DNA from: a bacterium
GTDB lineage: Archaea > Thermoproteota > Bathyarchaeia > 40CM-2-53-6
Assembly: GCA_021323995.1 (NCBI GenBank)
Contig: JAJPJY010000153.1
Span: forward strand, 1-38,491
DNA: 38,491 nt
Reading direction: 5' to 3'
The notes beneath the pieces are model-generated. The model saw nothing but the letters and a program-made list of their open reading frames with translations. It had not been told where the DNA came from and searched no databases. The translations under genes were made by a program, and so were the position numbers. Shown one piece after another: positions 9,686-18,470 of the stretch; positions within the stretch are counted from its first letter, which is position 1, and every line of letters begins with the position of its first letter.

Positions 9686-11143
9686 CTAGCCAAGGTTTAC
9701 TGAGACGTTCTTTGTTCGAGTGTAGTGCTCCAGGGCCCTGAGTCCGTTTTCATGGCCTATTCCGCTGTCTTTGTAGCCGCCGAAGGGTGTCTGGGGGAAA
9801 GTCACCAGGTACTCGTTTATTGCGACTCCGCCGACTTCGAGTCTAGACGCTACTTCATGAGCCGTCTTCAGATTGTTGGTCCATATGCCGCCGTAGAGTC
9901 CGTATTCAGTATCGTTTGCCATGGCGACAACCTCGTCAGTCGTCTTGAACTTGGTTATGCCGAGTACTGGTCCGAAGATTTCGTCACGGCCCACTCTCAT
10001 GTCTCCGGTTACGTTCTCGAAGATCGTGGGTTCCAGAAAGTTCCCCTTGTCTAACCGTGGATCTTTGGGATTTTTCCCACCGCAGAGCAGTTTTGCTCCT
10101 TCCTCCTGTCCGTCTTTGACGAATCCGAGGATGATTTCCTGTCTGGACTTGGACGCTACTGGACCCATCTCTGAGGACTCTTCAATTCCAGGTCCGATTT
10201 TTATCGCGGCTGTCTTGTCAACGAGTTCTCTGACGAAGCCCTCGTAGACGGACTCGTGTATGAACGCGCGTGATCCTGCCCAGCACATTTGTCCCGCGTT
10301 TGTGAAGATTCCGTCTTTGACTGCTCGGATGGCTTTCGGAATGTCCGCGTCTGGGAAGACGATGTGAGGGTTTTTGCCTCCCAGTTCCATTAATACATGT
10401 GTAACGTTTCGCGCGGCTGCCTCCATAACCTGTTTTCCTGTCTCATCCGATCCGGTGAAGATTATACCATCGACATCCTTGTCGGATACTAAGTGGGAGC
10501 CCACTTCAGCACCGGACCCGGTCACGATGTTCACGACTCCCTTCGGCGCTCCAGCTTTCGTGGCCAGTTCTCCCAGTTTGATCGCAGTCAGTGGTGTAGT
10601 CTCTGAGGGCTTCATCACGACGGTGTTGCCTGCAGCTAGTGCCGGGGCAAGACTGCGCGCCGCCAAAGCAATCGGATAATTCCATGGAACAATGTGGACA
10701 GTAACTCCCAGCGGCTCTCTCAAGGTATAGTCGAACCGTTTTGGCGGGACAGGAACTGTTGCTCCTTCGATCTTGTCGGCAAGTCCAGCGAAATATTCGA
10801 AGGCCCTTGCTGCCCAGGCAACATCGCCCTTTGATTCTCGAAGAGTCTTCCCTTCGTTCAACGTTTCGAGTCTTGCTAGCTCGTCCGAGTTTTCCCTGAC
10901 GAGACCTGTGAGTTTAGTCAGAATGCGTCCCCGTTTGGCGGGGTCCATGTCGCGCCACTCTGGCGAGTGGAACGCAGCCTTCGCCGCGTCAACGGCGGCC
11001 CTAGCATCCTGCTTGGTCCCGCGAGGCACTTCGGCGATTATCTGGTTGTTCGACGGGTCGAGTATGGAGGTGGCCAATCCATTGGCGCTGTCCTTCCACT
11101 CCCCGCCAACAAGCATCTTGAATCGTTGGAGCTGAACTGTCAA
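9686..11143 (-). CDS. NAD(P)-dependent aldehyde dehydrogenase
   Basis: HIVPWNYPIALAARSLAPALAAGNTVVMKPSE; FTGSDETGKQV; ELGGKNPHIVFPDAD; NAGQMCWAGSR. Confidence 0.95.
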   Translation of the reverse strand: MTVQLQRFKMLVGGEWKDSANGLATSILDPSNNQIIAEVPRGTKQDARAAVDAAKAAFHSPEWRDMDPAKRGRILTKLTGLVRENSDELARLETLNEGKTLRESKGDVAWAARAFEYFAGLADKIEGATVPVPPKRFDYTLREPLGVTVHIVPWNYPIALAARSLAPALAAGNTVVMKPSETTPLTAIKLGELATKAGAPKGVVNIVTGSGAEVGSHLVSDKDVDGIIFTGSDETGKQVMEAAARNVTHVLMELGGKNPHIVFPDADIPKAIRAVKDGIFTNAGQMCWAGSRAFIHESVYEGFVRELVDKTAAIKIGPGIEESSEMGPVASKSRQEIILGFVKDGQEEGAKLLCGGKNPKDPRLDKGNFLEPTIFENVTGDMRVGRDEIFGPVLGITKFKTTDEVVAMANDTEYGLYGGIWTNNLKTAHEVASRLEVGGVAINEYLVTFPQTPFGGYKDSGIGHENGLRALEHYTRTKNVSVNLG

Positions 11144-11662
11144 AGTCGGCCAAAGTGGCCACTAATCTGGTATAAAGGGGGAATCGTGCTTGAAATCGCG
11201 AAAGCTGTTGAGATCCATTCGGGCTCCCTCCTAGGGTCGCCGATGTGGGCGTTTCTTCGATCCATTAAGGGCTAATAAACGAAAATCGCTCAGAATGAGC
11301 CCCGATCCGGAGTCCGTCGGTGACAAGTCACCTTTTTGGGGGTTTAATCGGGCTTTACTCGCACTTTCCGAAGTGGAAGATCAGCCCATTCCGAGCCCGG
11401 ATCATGCAGACCCGCCAAGAAAGCAGGTTACCAGCAAATTCTTCTTTCGAAAAATTTATGGTTGCAGTCGATCCCCGCGACACAAAACTGCCTCTCGATG
11501 AGACGCGTCAGGGGACGACTTGACTCAATTGAGCTCGGGGAGTTCGCGATTCACGGAAATTCATGGGTTAAGCTGGTTGTAACTAGTGAAACAGGGCTTG
11601 CGGTTTCGCGAGCTTCTAAGCCTGCAACATTGGTAGACGGCCAAGTCGAGGCTAGGCGCGCC

Positions 11663-12721
11663 GTGAAAGCAAGAGCCCCAATCATACTCCTAACCTTACT
11701 CGCCTCGTTCGTAGTCCCCATTATGATCGGAAACGTGAATGCGGCAAGCTGCCCACCAGGAAATTGTCAAGCCTCGGTAAACTCGAACGTTCCGTCCGGC
11801 GATGGGACCATCTGGGTCGAAGTAGACAATAACACGAGCAATGAGGTTCCCCTCCCTCAAACATTCAACTTTGCGTATAACACTACTCACACTATCACAG
11901 TCCTCAACACCACCTCCTTCACAGGTCCCTCGACAGGCGGACATTATGTCTGGAAGGACTGGGCGAACTATTATGGAACATCCGTGTGTCCAGGCAATCA
12001 GTGCGTCTGGACAACGACCCCGATGCTCAGAATCTCGGCCGGCGGACCGAACGGAATCATATACAACTACACAGGCACAGTCGGCTTTACTGCCGTATTC
12101 GATAAGCAGTACCAGGCAACGCTCTCGTTCAGCGACATCAACGGCAACCCGCTAAACCCAGCACCCGCATCGCTGACACTTCAACCACAAGGAAGCACTA
12201 CGACCACGACAATCACTAGTTACACCGGATACATGTCAGCAAACTTGTACACGGTCACGTTAGCCCACTGGGAGGGCACCGACCTTGTGCCCACGACAAT
12301 AACCGAAACAATAGACCTTACAAATGGACCCGCGACAGCCACGATCTCACTCAAGGCGTACCCGGCTACAATTCAGATCGTCGACAACAACAATAACCCT
12401 GTGCCAAGCGCAAGCGTCACAATCACCTTTGTCAACTCTACCAGCCAAACCTACTTCAGCAACAGCAAAGGCACGGTCAATCTCGGAGACATACCAGGCG
12501 GATCGTTCGGAGCAACGGTCCATTATCAGAACCAGGCGTATGGACCCTACAGCCTCACTGCTATCAACAATCCAATCAACACTATCGGCGTCAACGCTGG
12601 CTCCACACCGACCACAACAACCACGGCTATTGTACTCTTGGCAATCTTTGGAATAGCGTTCTTTCTTATCCTTCTCGCGATTAAAGTGAGAAGACCTCCA
12701 GGCCCGCCCAGGATATCGTAA
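11663..12721 (+). CDS. Secreted surface protein with C-terminal TM anchor
   Basis: Signal sequence VKARAPIILLTLLASFVVPIMIGNVNA from a GTG start; Thr-rich linker; C-terminal TM plus basic tail. The ORF track start at 11462 is probably too far upstream. Confidence 0.75.
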   Translation: MKARAPIILLTLLASFVVPIMIGNVNAASCPPGNCQASVNSNVPSGDGTIWVEVDNNTSNEVPLPQTFNFAYNTTHTITVLNTTSFTGPSTGGHYVWKDWANYYGTSVCPGNQCVWTTTPMLRISAGGPNGIIYNYTGTVGFTAVFDKQYQATLSFSDINGNPLNPAPASLTLQPQGSTTTTTITSYTGYMSANLYTVTLAHWEGTDLVPTTITETIDLTNGPATATISLKAYPATIQIVDNNNNPVPSASVTITFVNSTSQTYFSNSKGTVNLGDIPGGSFGATVHYQNQAYGPYSLTAINNPINTIGVNAGSTPTTTTTAIVLLAIFGIAFFLILLAIKVRRPPGPPRIS

Positions 12722-12792
12722 CACAGGCCGAGTCTCTGTTCTCAGACAGTCTTGTGAATAACGCTTATACTTACAATCGCCGAAATTCCTCT

Positions 12793-12927
12793 ATGCCGTC
12801 AAACGAGAAAAACAGACCAAAGCTTTCCGAGGACGACTTCGAAGATATCAGCGTCGTCAAGAACCTTCTCGAAGTGCAATCTCGTTTGAGAAAGAGTACC
12901 GACTCGATCGAGAATCTCGCACACTAG
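12793..12927 (+). CDS. Small hypothetical protein (44 aa)
   Basis: ATG...TAG ORF MPSNEKNRPKLSEDDFEDISVVKNLLEVQSRLRKSTDSIENLAH preceded by TATA-like CTTATACTT about 25-30 nt upstream; below the ORF-track size cutoff. Confidence 0.45.
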   Translation: MPSNEKNRPKLSEDDFEDISVVKNLLEVQSRLRKSTDSIENLAH

Positions 12928-13308
12928 CGCGATTCTGCCTTCAATGTCCTCGAATTGACATGACCTCAAGTACAAGACTGTTCTTCTAGAAATTCCAGCC
13001 TACCTCTCCTGACACTTCTCAAACTCCCTCGTCATGATTAACTTCGAAGTCGTCTCATGATTTTTCCAGCTACTCTCCTGGAGTGGTCACGAGGCGTAGC
13101 AGATAGAGACAACCAGTACCGCTTCCGCTTTTAGAGGCGGCTCTCGATCCGTTGCAAGCGGACAAGACGCGTGAGCCTTCCTCAATCATGGTATTCTTTC
13201 AAGAAGTCAATGCCGGTTACAATTCACATTCATACCGCCCGCCCTGTCATCGATCATTGTTGTTCGACAGGGTCAGCACTACGATCCAAGGCCGAACGTG
13301 GTTGAAGA

Positions 13309-14070
13309 ATGGAGAATACAACTAGCCCTTTCCGAGAGTTCTACGCGCTCTTCGGCGGAAGCCTACCAGACGCGTCTTCCATTCTAATATCAGGCGATCC
13401 GGGTAGTGGAAAGACCACACTGGCCCAGCAAATTCTATACGACGAACTCTCAAGATCAAAGCCTTGCATCATAATCACCTATGACACATTTCCATCCAAT
13501 ATTATCGAGAGAATGAACGAATTCGGATGGGACCCGAAAAAGTATCAGCTGATGAATAAGCTCGACATTATCGACTGCTACTCCTCGACAGCAGGCATCA
13601 CCGAAGGAGTTGTGCCCCAACCCTTTGACCTGACCAACGTAAGCATATACCTCTCAACCATCATGGAAAAACTCGGAAACCAGCAAATAACAATCGTCCT
13701 CGACTCTCTGATACCCATATTCAGCGAGACTGAGAGCAAGCACGCAATAAGCTTCATTCAAAGCATTGCAGGAAAGGTCAAGAAAGCCGGGGGAAAACTC
13801 ATCATCACACTCTCTTCTGGAAGCGTACACCCCGAGCTCTTCCACAAGGTCGAGAGTCTCGTGGACGGAGTCGTCGAACTGAGGATGGTCGAAGAGGGAC
13901 AAATGCTCCGAAGATACCTACTCGTCCGAAAAATGGACCGCCGACACATTACTCCACGCCTCGTCCAGTTTGACATTATTGGCGGCAGAGGCATACAGCT
14001 CAAACTCTCAAGACTTGGATTCCTCTGGCGAAGAGGAGGAATCGAGCACTCATCGATTGCAAGGAACTAG
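13309..14070 (+). CDS. KaiC/RadA-like RecA-superfamily ATPase
   Basis: Walker A SGDPGSGKTTLAQQIL; Walker B-like ITIVLDSLIPIF; RAD55/KaiC-like arrangement. Confidence 0.85.
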   Translation: MENTTSPFREFYALFGGSLPDASSILISGDPGSGKTTLAQQILYDELSRSKPCIIITYDTFPSNIIERMNEFGWDPKKYQLMNKLDIIDCYSSTAGITEGVVPQPFDLTNVSIYLSTIMEKLGNQQITIVLDSLIPIFSETESKHAISFIQSIAGKVKKAGGKLIITLSSGSVHPELFHKVESLVDGVVELRMVEEGQMLRRYLLVRKMDRRHITPRLVQFDIIGGRGIQLKLSRLGFLWRRGGIEHSSIARN

Positions 14071-14164
14071 AGAATCCTGAGCGTATCGCGGGCAAGAGGT
14101 CTCTCCATCGAATCCTCCATTCGCGAAACGCTGGACAGACCACAAACCGAGCGAAATACTGAAG

Positions 14165-14175
14165 CCCATATCTAT
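14165..14175 (+). repeat. Candidate att-site direct repeat, left copy (CCCATATCTAT)
   Basis: Exact 11-bp match to 19663-19673. Confidence 0.5.
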
Positions 14176-14210
14176 ATGTCGCCCAGTTACTTAGGCATAT
14201 CTGAAATCTG

Positions 14211-14411
14211 TCAGCCGCCGCGCACGGCTCTGAAGAACTTGCTGACGGCATCCAACATCGTGTTGAAGGAAGTAGGGTCAGCAACATACCAGACGGTCAA
14301 GAAACCAGCGAAGATTAGAAGAGGTCCGAAGAGGTAGATTGTGTGGTTAGCGGTTCGCTTTCCAGCCCTAATCGCTCCTTTGATGGGGCTGGTCCTTCTT
14401 CTTCGACCCAC
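14211..14411 (-). CDS. Small membrane protein (66 aa)
   Basis: Basic N terminus then hydrophobic TIYLFGPLLIFAGFLTVWYV; GTG start; TATA-like CTTATATTC upstream on the minus strand. Confidence 0.55.
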   Translation of the reverse strand: MGRRRRTSPIKGAIRAGKRTANHTIYLFGPLLIFAGFLTVWYVADPTSFNTMLDAVSKFFRAVRGG

Positions 14412-14503
14412 GGCGTGCTCTCAAAGAGGACTCATTCGAAGAATATAAGAATTGATGAAACTGATGCGGGAAGAAACAGTGCCCGCGTTGGATTGTTGAA
14501 GAA

Positions 14504-14665
14504 CTACTCCTTTGTCGCTGTCTCGGAAGTGCCTGACTCTGCGTCTTTCATAGCCCTCTTCGCTTCACCGATTGTCTTAGCCCAACCGATGACTTTGCCT
14601 CTGCCAAAGAAGAATACTGCTCCGACGAGAGCCGCCACAATAGCGACTTCGATTCCACTAATCAG
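14504..14665 (-). CDS. TatA-like small membrane protein (about 53 aa)
   Basis: Frame ISGIEVAIVAALVGAVFFFGRGKVIGWAKTIGEAKRAMKDAESGTSETATKE*: TM, FG hinge, amphipathic helix as in TatA. No ATG/GTG/TTG start found; CTG at 14665 or ATT just downstream, overlapping the upstream stop. Confidence 0.45.
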   Translation of the reverse strand: MISGIEVAIVAALVGAVFFFGRGKVIGWAKTIGEAKRAMKDAESGTSETATKE

Positions 14666-14886
14666 TTCTGTTTCACCGCCTCTGCAACCTTTGACTTCTC
14701 TACGAGTTTGCGAGCTTCCTCCAGTTTAGCCGCTTCCTGTTGCTCCTTCTGACGAGCTTGAGCGTAATAGACAATCACGCCGTCAAGACCCCAGTAGATG
14801 TCAGAAGCGTTCTTCTCCAGAATAGAGACTCTCCGCTGTATAGCGATGACCTCGTTCATCATCTTCTCGATTTCTGTTTGTTCCAT
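14662..14886 (-). CDS. Small coiled-coil protein (74 aa)
   Basis: MEQTEIEKMMNEVIAIQRRVSILEKN...KLEEARKLVEKSKVAEAVKQN, heptad-like. Confidence 0.65.
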   Translation of the reverse strand: MEQTEIEKMMNEVIAIQRRVSILEKNASDIYWGLDGVIVYYAQARQKEQQEAAKLEEARKLVEKSKVAEAVKQN

Positions 14887-15002
14887 TGTGTTTGTTCACC
14901 CCGCGAACGGGAGTCGGATGTGCGAGGAGGAAACATCGCCCCGCAGTTGGGAGTTTGCTCGCTCTTGACCCAGAGCGAAGGGTTAGGACTCAGTGGGTTG
15001 AA

Positions 15003-15188
15003 TTAACCCAGAAGTCCGTGCTTCCGCATTGCACCCAGAAGTACCAGGATGAGCAAAGCCGCTCCTGTTACTGCCGTAGCGGTGAAAGCCGCCTGAATCT
15101 GAGTATTTGCGAAAACGTTACCGATTATGCCTATGACCAGTAGGACCACAGCAAAACCGATGACTTCTTTCGAATATCCGTCAGCCAT
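15003..15188 (-). CDS. Small two-TM hydrophobic protein (61 aa)
   Basis: MADGYSKEVIGFAVVLLVIGIIGNVFANTQIQAAFTATAVTGAALLILVLLGAMRKHGLLG; start overlaps the stop of the upstream gene. Confidence 0.7.
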   Translation of the reverse strand: MADGYSKEVIGFAVVLLVIGIIGNVFANTQIQAAFTATAVTGAALLILVLLGAMRKHGLLG

Positions 15189-15432
15189 TATTTGTTTCGA
15201 CCTCCGCGGGTTTCGGTTTGCCCGCCGTACCGCTCGGCAACCGCGAGTTTGAACTCTTGGTTGTGGCTTCTCCAGTCTGGAGATGAGTTCCAACGACGTA
15301 ATACTCGAACACGCGTTCCAGAGCCTCGTCTGGGTGTTCAAGTCCTTCATTTTCCATAACCAACTTCACCATGTGCCAGAGCCTCGGATTCCAGGCAAGT
15401 TGTCGCCAGTAGAGTTTCTTGTCAGCAGTCAA
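15181..15432 (-). CDS. Hypothetical protein (83 aa), element-encoded
   Basis: Overlaps its neighbours on the same strand; charged helical N-terminal part. Confidence 0.6.
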   Translation of the reverse strand: MTADKKLYWRQLAWNPRLWHMVKLVMENEGLEHPDEALERVFEYYVVGTHLQTGEATTKSSNSRLPSGTAGKPKPAEVETNNG

Positions 15433-15950
15433 TTTTCGTAATCCCTATCTTCGTTCATCTTGCGCTTGAAACGCATCTTAGCCCGAGCACGTTCGTTCAG
15501 ATGCTTCTTCAACTTCGGAGCATGTTTTACTTCAAATGAAAACTGTCTCTTGAGTTCTGTTGTAGAGCACTGCATCAGAGAGCGAGGAACGCGATTCTTC
15601 TCTGCGTCTATTGCACCAGTCATGCCGTGAATATCCATTACAAGTCGAACATCTTCGAATCCAGAGCGCACAACTGGAATAGAATGAGATTCAGTCTGCA
15701 ACCTATCTCCCATTGGAGTATCGCCGAATGGAGTCTGTTCCCGTAAATCATTGGACAGGAATCCTTCATCAGCAAGACCGCCGCGACAACCACGAGACTC
15801 GATATCAGCGAAATGTTGACCCATCGGTTCTGTTTCAAGACGAACTGGAAACGCTGATTCGCCGCAGAGATAGCAATAGCCAAAGCGGTAGCAGTGGTCA
15901 ATTTGGAAGATTGTACCACTTGAGGCGACCAGATATTGGCACATGCTCAT
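15429..15950 (-). CDS. Hypothetical Cys/His-containing protein (173 aa), element-encoded
   Basis: YCYLCGESAFPVRLETEPMGQHFADIESRGC suggests a metal-binding module; basic C terminus; ATGA-type overlaps with neighbours. Confidence 0.65.
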   Translation of the reverse strand: MSMCQYLVASSGTIFQIDHCYRFGYCYLCGESAFPVRLETEPMGQHFADIESRGCRGGLADEGFLSNDLREQTPFGDTPMGDRLQTESHSIPVVRSGFEDVRLVMDIHGMTGAIDAEKNRVPRSLMQCSTTELKRQFSFEVKHAPKLKKHLNERARAKMRFKRKMNEDRDYEN

Positions 15951-16099
15951 TTTGAAACAGCTTCAATCATCTTTCTAAGCATCAAACGGTCGGTCTTGAG
16001 TTCCTGGAGACATTCTGAACACAGTGGTTTGCCGTGTGGACAACGCCACGGAGCCAGAAGCTTGAGTAACTTAGCATCAGTTTCAGCCTCAGAAACCAT
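15947..16099 (-). CDS. Small Zn-ribbon-like protein (50 aa)
   Basis: ATG ORF MVSEAETDAKLLKLLAPWRCPHGKPLCSECLQELKTDRLMLRKMIEAVSK; stop/start overlap with the 15950 gene; below the ORF-track cutoff. Confidence 0.6.
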   Translation of the reverse strand: MVSEAETDAKLLKLLAPWRCPHGKPLCSECLQELKTDRLMLRKMIEAVSK

Positions 16100-16581
16100 C
16101 ACCAAGACAACTCCTTCTCTCTGCGTCGAAGCCTGTCGCGGTTAGTTCGTGGAACCATACACCGCCAATCGTGGAAGTTCCAGCTTCGAAGCCAGAACCG
16201 AGGATTCTGAAAGTAGAACTCGGAGTAGATTTTATGCCAAGTATCGAATCCTCCTGCTCGACGCTTAGAATCACGGGCGTAGAGATTGATGTGTTTGGTG
16301 TTCTTGCATTCGAAGGTCGGCTTAGAGTGACGCTGTTTGCCGCACGATTTGCAACGATTAACAACGGTTCTAACGTGCTCCCACGCAATCGAGTGTTGAG
16401 GAATCGAGCAATCTTTCGCGGGAGACTGAGAGCGGAAACGCCCACACGATAACGATTTCACTACCATCGGGTGTCGCAACTTCGACAGCAGGAGCGTTGC
16501 CAAGATGCAACCTGCTACTCTCGGGTTGATAGTGAACGATTTCATCAAAGAGTCCTGTCTCACCGAGCATATCGAGGGCAA
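16099..16581 (-). CDS. Hypothetical Zn-finger-like protein; C-terminal ~95 aa most credible, start uncertain
   Basis: RCKSCGKQRHSKPTFECKNTKHINLYARDSKRRAGGFDTWHKIYSEF; N-terminal half overlaps the 16370-16672 frame. Confidence 0.5.
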   Translation of the reverse strand: MPSICSVRQDSLMKSFTINPRVAGCILATLLLSKLRHPMVVKSLSCGRFRSQSPAKDCSIPQHSIAWEHVRTVVNRCKSCGKQRHSKPTFECKNTKHINLYARDSKRRAGGFDTWHKIYSEFYFQNPRFWLRSWNFHDWRCMVPRTNRDRLRRREKELSW

Positions 16582-16672
16582 GATTCGGTTTGGTCTTCGC
16601 TCGCTCTAAGGTCGTAGACTTGTCTTCTTGCCGTGCCTTTGTGCTGTAATCCTTACGTTTGGAGTACGTCAT
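16370..16672 (-). CDS. Hypothetical protein (100 aa), coupled to the methyltransferase
   Basis: Start overlaps the end of the methyltransferase gene (16669); may be out of frame with its true C terminus. Confidence 0.5.
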   Translation of the reverse strand: MTYSKRKDYSTKARQEDKSTTLERAKTKPNLALDMLGETGLFDEIVHYQPESSRLHLGNAPAVEVATPDGSEIVIVWAFPLSVSRERLLDSSTLDCVGAR

Positions 16673-18051
16673 AGAGTTCGCTGACCACGAACGTCTTTCT
16701 TCTCATTGTTTCCAACGAGTTCTTTGACGGTGATGAGTCTAATGTTCAAGTGCTCATGTAACTTGGCTCTGGCGACCTCTTCGTTGGCACCTTTGCCAAA
16801 GCCGAAAGCCACGATTATCCCTTCAGTTGCTCTCCTCCGTCTCATTGCGGTCTCAAAGTTGTCTACAACGTTTCGCCCTACATCCTCGGATTGCTTGACC
16901 TGGATTGGAAAGCCCTCTAACGTTACGCCGTCTATTCCCATGTCAGCGGATTTCCTGTCCGAGACTCGCCCATAGAGCCGCTGAACAACCCAGTTTTGAA
17001 ACTCGAAGGGTGGAAGTTTGTGAAGGTCTTCTGCACCCATAGGCATACCGACAAGCGGAGGGGTGATTCCCAATTTCTCCATTCTCTGGACCATGAGTCT
17101 ACATGCAGTCGGAGAAACATCAATTCCAATCCATCTCCGTTTGAGTTTGTGGGAAACTGCAATAGCCGTTCCGCATCCACAGAACGGGTCGAGAACTACT
17201 TCCATTGGACCGCTGGAGCCTTTGACTATCCGTTCGAGTAAGGCTTCTGGCTTCTGTGTAGGATAACCCAGTCTCTCTTTCGACTGGCTGTGTATGACTC
17301 CAACGTCATCCCAAATATCAGGCACCAAAGTACCTTCCTTCTCGTCAAGATACTGCTTCACGCTCGGGATTCCCGATTTGGAATAAACCAGTAGACCTTT
17401 CTTGTCGAGTTCTTCCATCTTCTGTTTGGTGTAAGCCCAGTGACGACCCTTTGTCGGACTGGCTCCTTTCCATTTGTAGTCGGTTTTCGTTTCGCCCGAG
17501 CCAGTTGTTATTACGAGCCGATACCTTCTTCCATCTGGTTCTGTGAAACGGAAGAAATTCTTGACATAACTCTCAGAATATGGCACATGTTGACGGTTGA
17601 ACTCGAAATTGTCGGTCTTCGAATAGAACAAGATTGTATCATGAATGCGGCTGAACCCTGTTTCCCCTCCACCATGAGCGAAAGTTCTTCGCCACACTAT
17701 TTCGTTTCTGAAGTTGGTAATCCCAAAGATTTCATCCATCTCGACTTTCAAGTAATGACTGGCGTGCGGGTCACAGTGAAGATACATCGAGCCAGTCTTC
17801 TTCAGAACTCGTTGACACTGTGTTAGTCTATCAGCCATCCAAGAAATGTAGTTGTTGATTCCTCCTTTCCATCGGTCTTCGAATGCCCTAATCTCGTAGC
17901 CGTCTCCCCAAATCACTTCGTATTGTTGGTTGGAGAAGAATGGAGGGTCAGCGTAGATTAGGTCAACCGACTCCGCTGGAAACTTGCTCAGAACGTCTTT
18001 GCAATCGCCACAGTAGATAGTATTCGGGCGATAGAATTCTGGAATTCCCAA
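16669..18051 (-). CDS. DNA methyltransferase (beta-class N4/N6) fused to a C-terminal Mrr/PD-(D/E)XK-like domain
   Basis: Motif IV DPPF (YADPPFFSNQQYE) precedes motif I DPFCGCGTAIAVS (beta order); C-terminal MGIDGVTLEGFPIQVKQS resembles a D...QxK nuclease core. Confidence 0.88.
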   Translation of the reverse strand: MGIPEFYRPNTIYCGDCKDVLSKFPAESVDLIYADPPFFSNQQYEVIWGDGYEIRAFEDRWKGGINNYISWMADRLTQCQRVLKKTGSMYLHCDPHASHYLKVEMDEIFGITNFRNEIVWRRTFAHGGGETGFSRIHDTILFYSKTDNFEFNRQHVPYSESYVKNFFRFTEPDGRRYRLVITTGSGETKTDYKWKGASPTKGRHWAYTKQKMEELDKKGLLVYSKSGIPSVKQYLDEKEGTLVPDIWDDVGVIHSQSKERLGYPTQKPEALLERIVKGSSGPMEVVLDPFCGCGTAIAVSHKLKRRWIGIDVSPTACRLMVQRMEKLGITPPLVGMPMGAEDLHKLPPFEFQNWVVQRLYGRVSDRKSADMGIDGVTLEGFPIQVKQSEDVGRNVVDNFETAMRRRRATEGIIVAFGFGKGANEEVARAKLHEHLNIRLITVKELVGNNEKKDVRGQRTL

Positions 18052-18108
18052 TTCGTCACCGCTCCTCGGGGCTTGTCCTAATAAGTTGGCTATGGGCTAA
18101 CCAATCCC

Positions 18109-18444
18109 ATGTCCGAACCCAACAAAGACAAACCGCCGAATGCTCCACCGCCTCCACCGTGGAAGTCAGAGGATTGGGTCACATTCTTCAAAGCGGCAGA
18201 ACCCTACGCCGACAAGTTGCTTCAGTTTGTTCGAGAGCGAGGAGTCGAAGAACAACAACTTGCCAAGTTGGGCACTTCCCACGATTGGAGAATCGCCACT
18301 ATCTCGTTCGTCTTCCTCGGAGCACTTGTAACAGCGATGAGTTGGCTAACGGCGATTGGTCGAGTAAGCGGCGACGCTTTGCTCTTTCTGGTTGGGACGA
18401 TTACTGGCTACATCTTCAGCATGATAGTGAAATTCAGGTACTAA
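18109..18444 (+). CDS. Small two-TM membrane protein with Pro-rich N terminus (111 aa)
   Basis: ATISFVFLGALVTAMSWLTAIG and ALLFLVGTITGYIFSMIV; the only plus-strand gene in the element. Confidence 0.6.
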   Translation: MSEPNKDKPPNAPPPPPWKSEDWVTFFKAAEPYADKLLQFVRERGVEEQQLAKLGTSHDWRIATISFVFLGALVTAMSWLTAIGRVSGDALLFLVGTITGYIFSMIVKFRY

Positions 18445-18470
18445 GGTGGACCAGTAGCCGAAGAAGAGGA

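Noticed and set aside
11462-11662. N-terminal extension of the 11462-12721 ORF
   Set aside because: The signal peptide begins at the GTG near 11663; the upstream part has no secretory logic.
14343-14729. 128-aa plus-strand ORF within the element
   Set aside because: Antisense to three small minus-strand genes with clear TM and coiled-coil character; composition looks non-coding.
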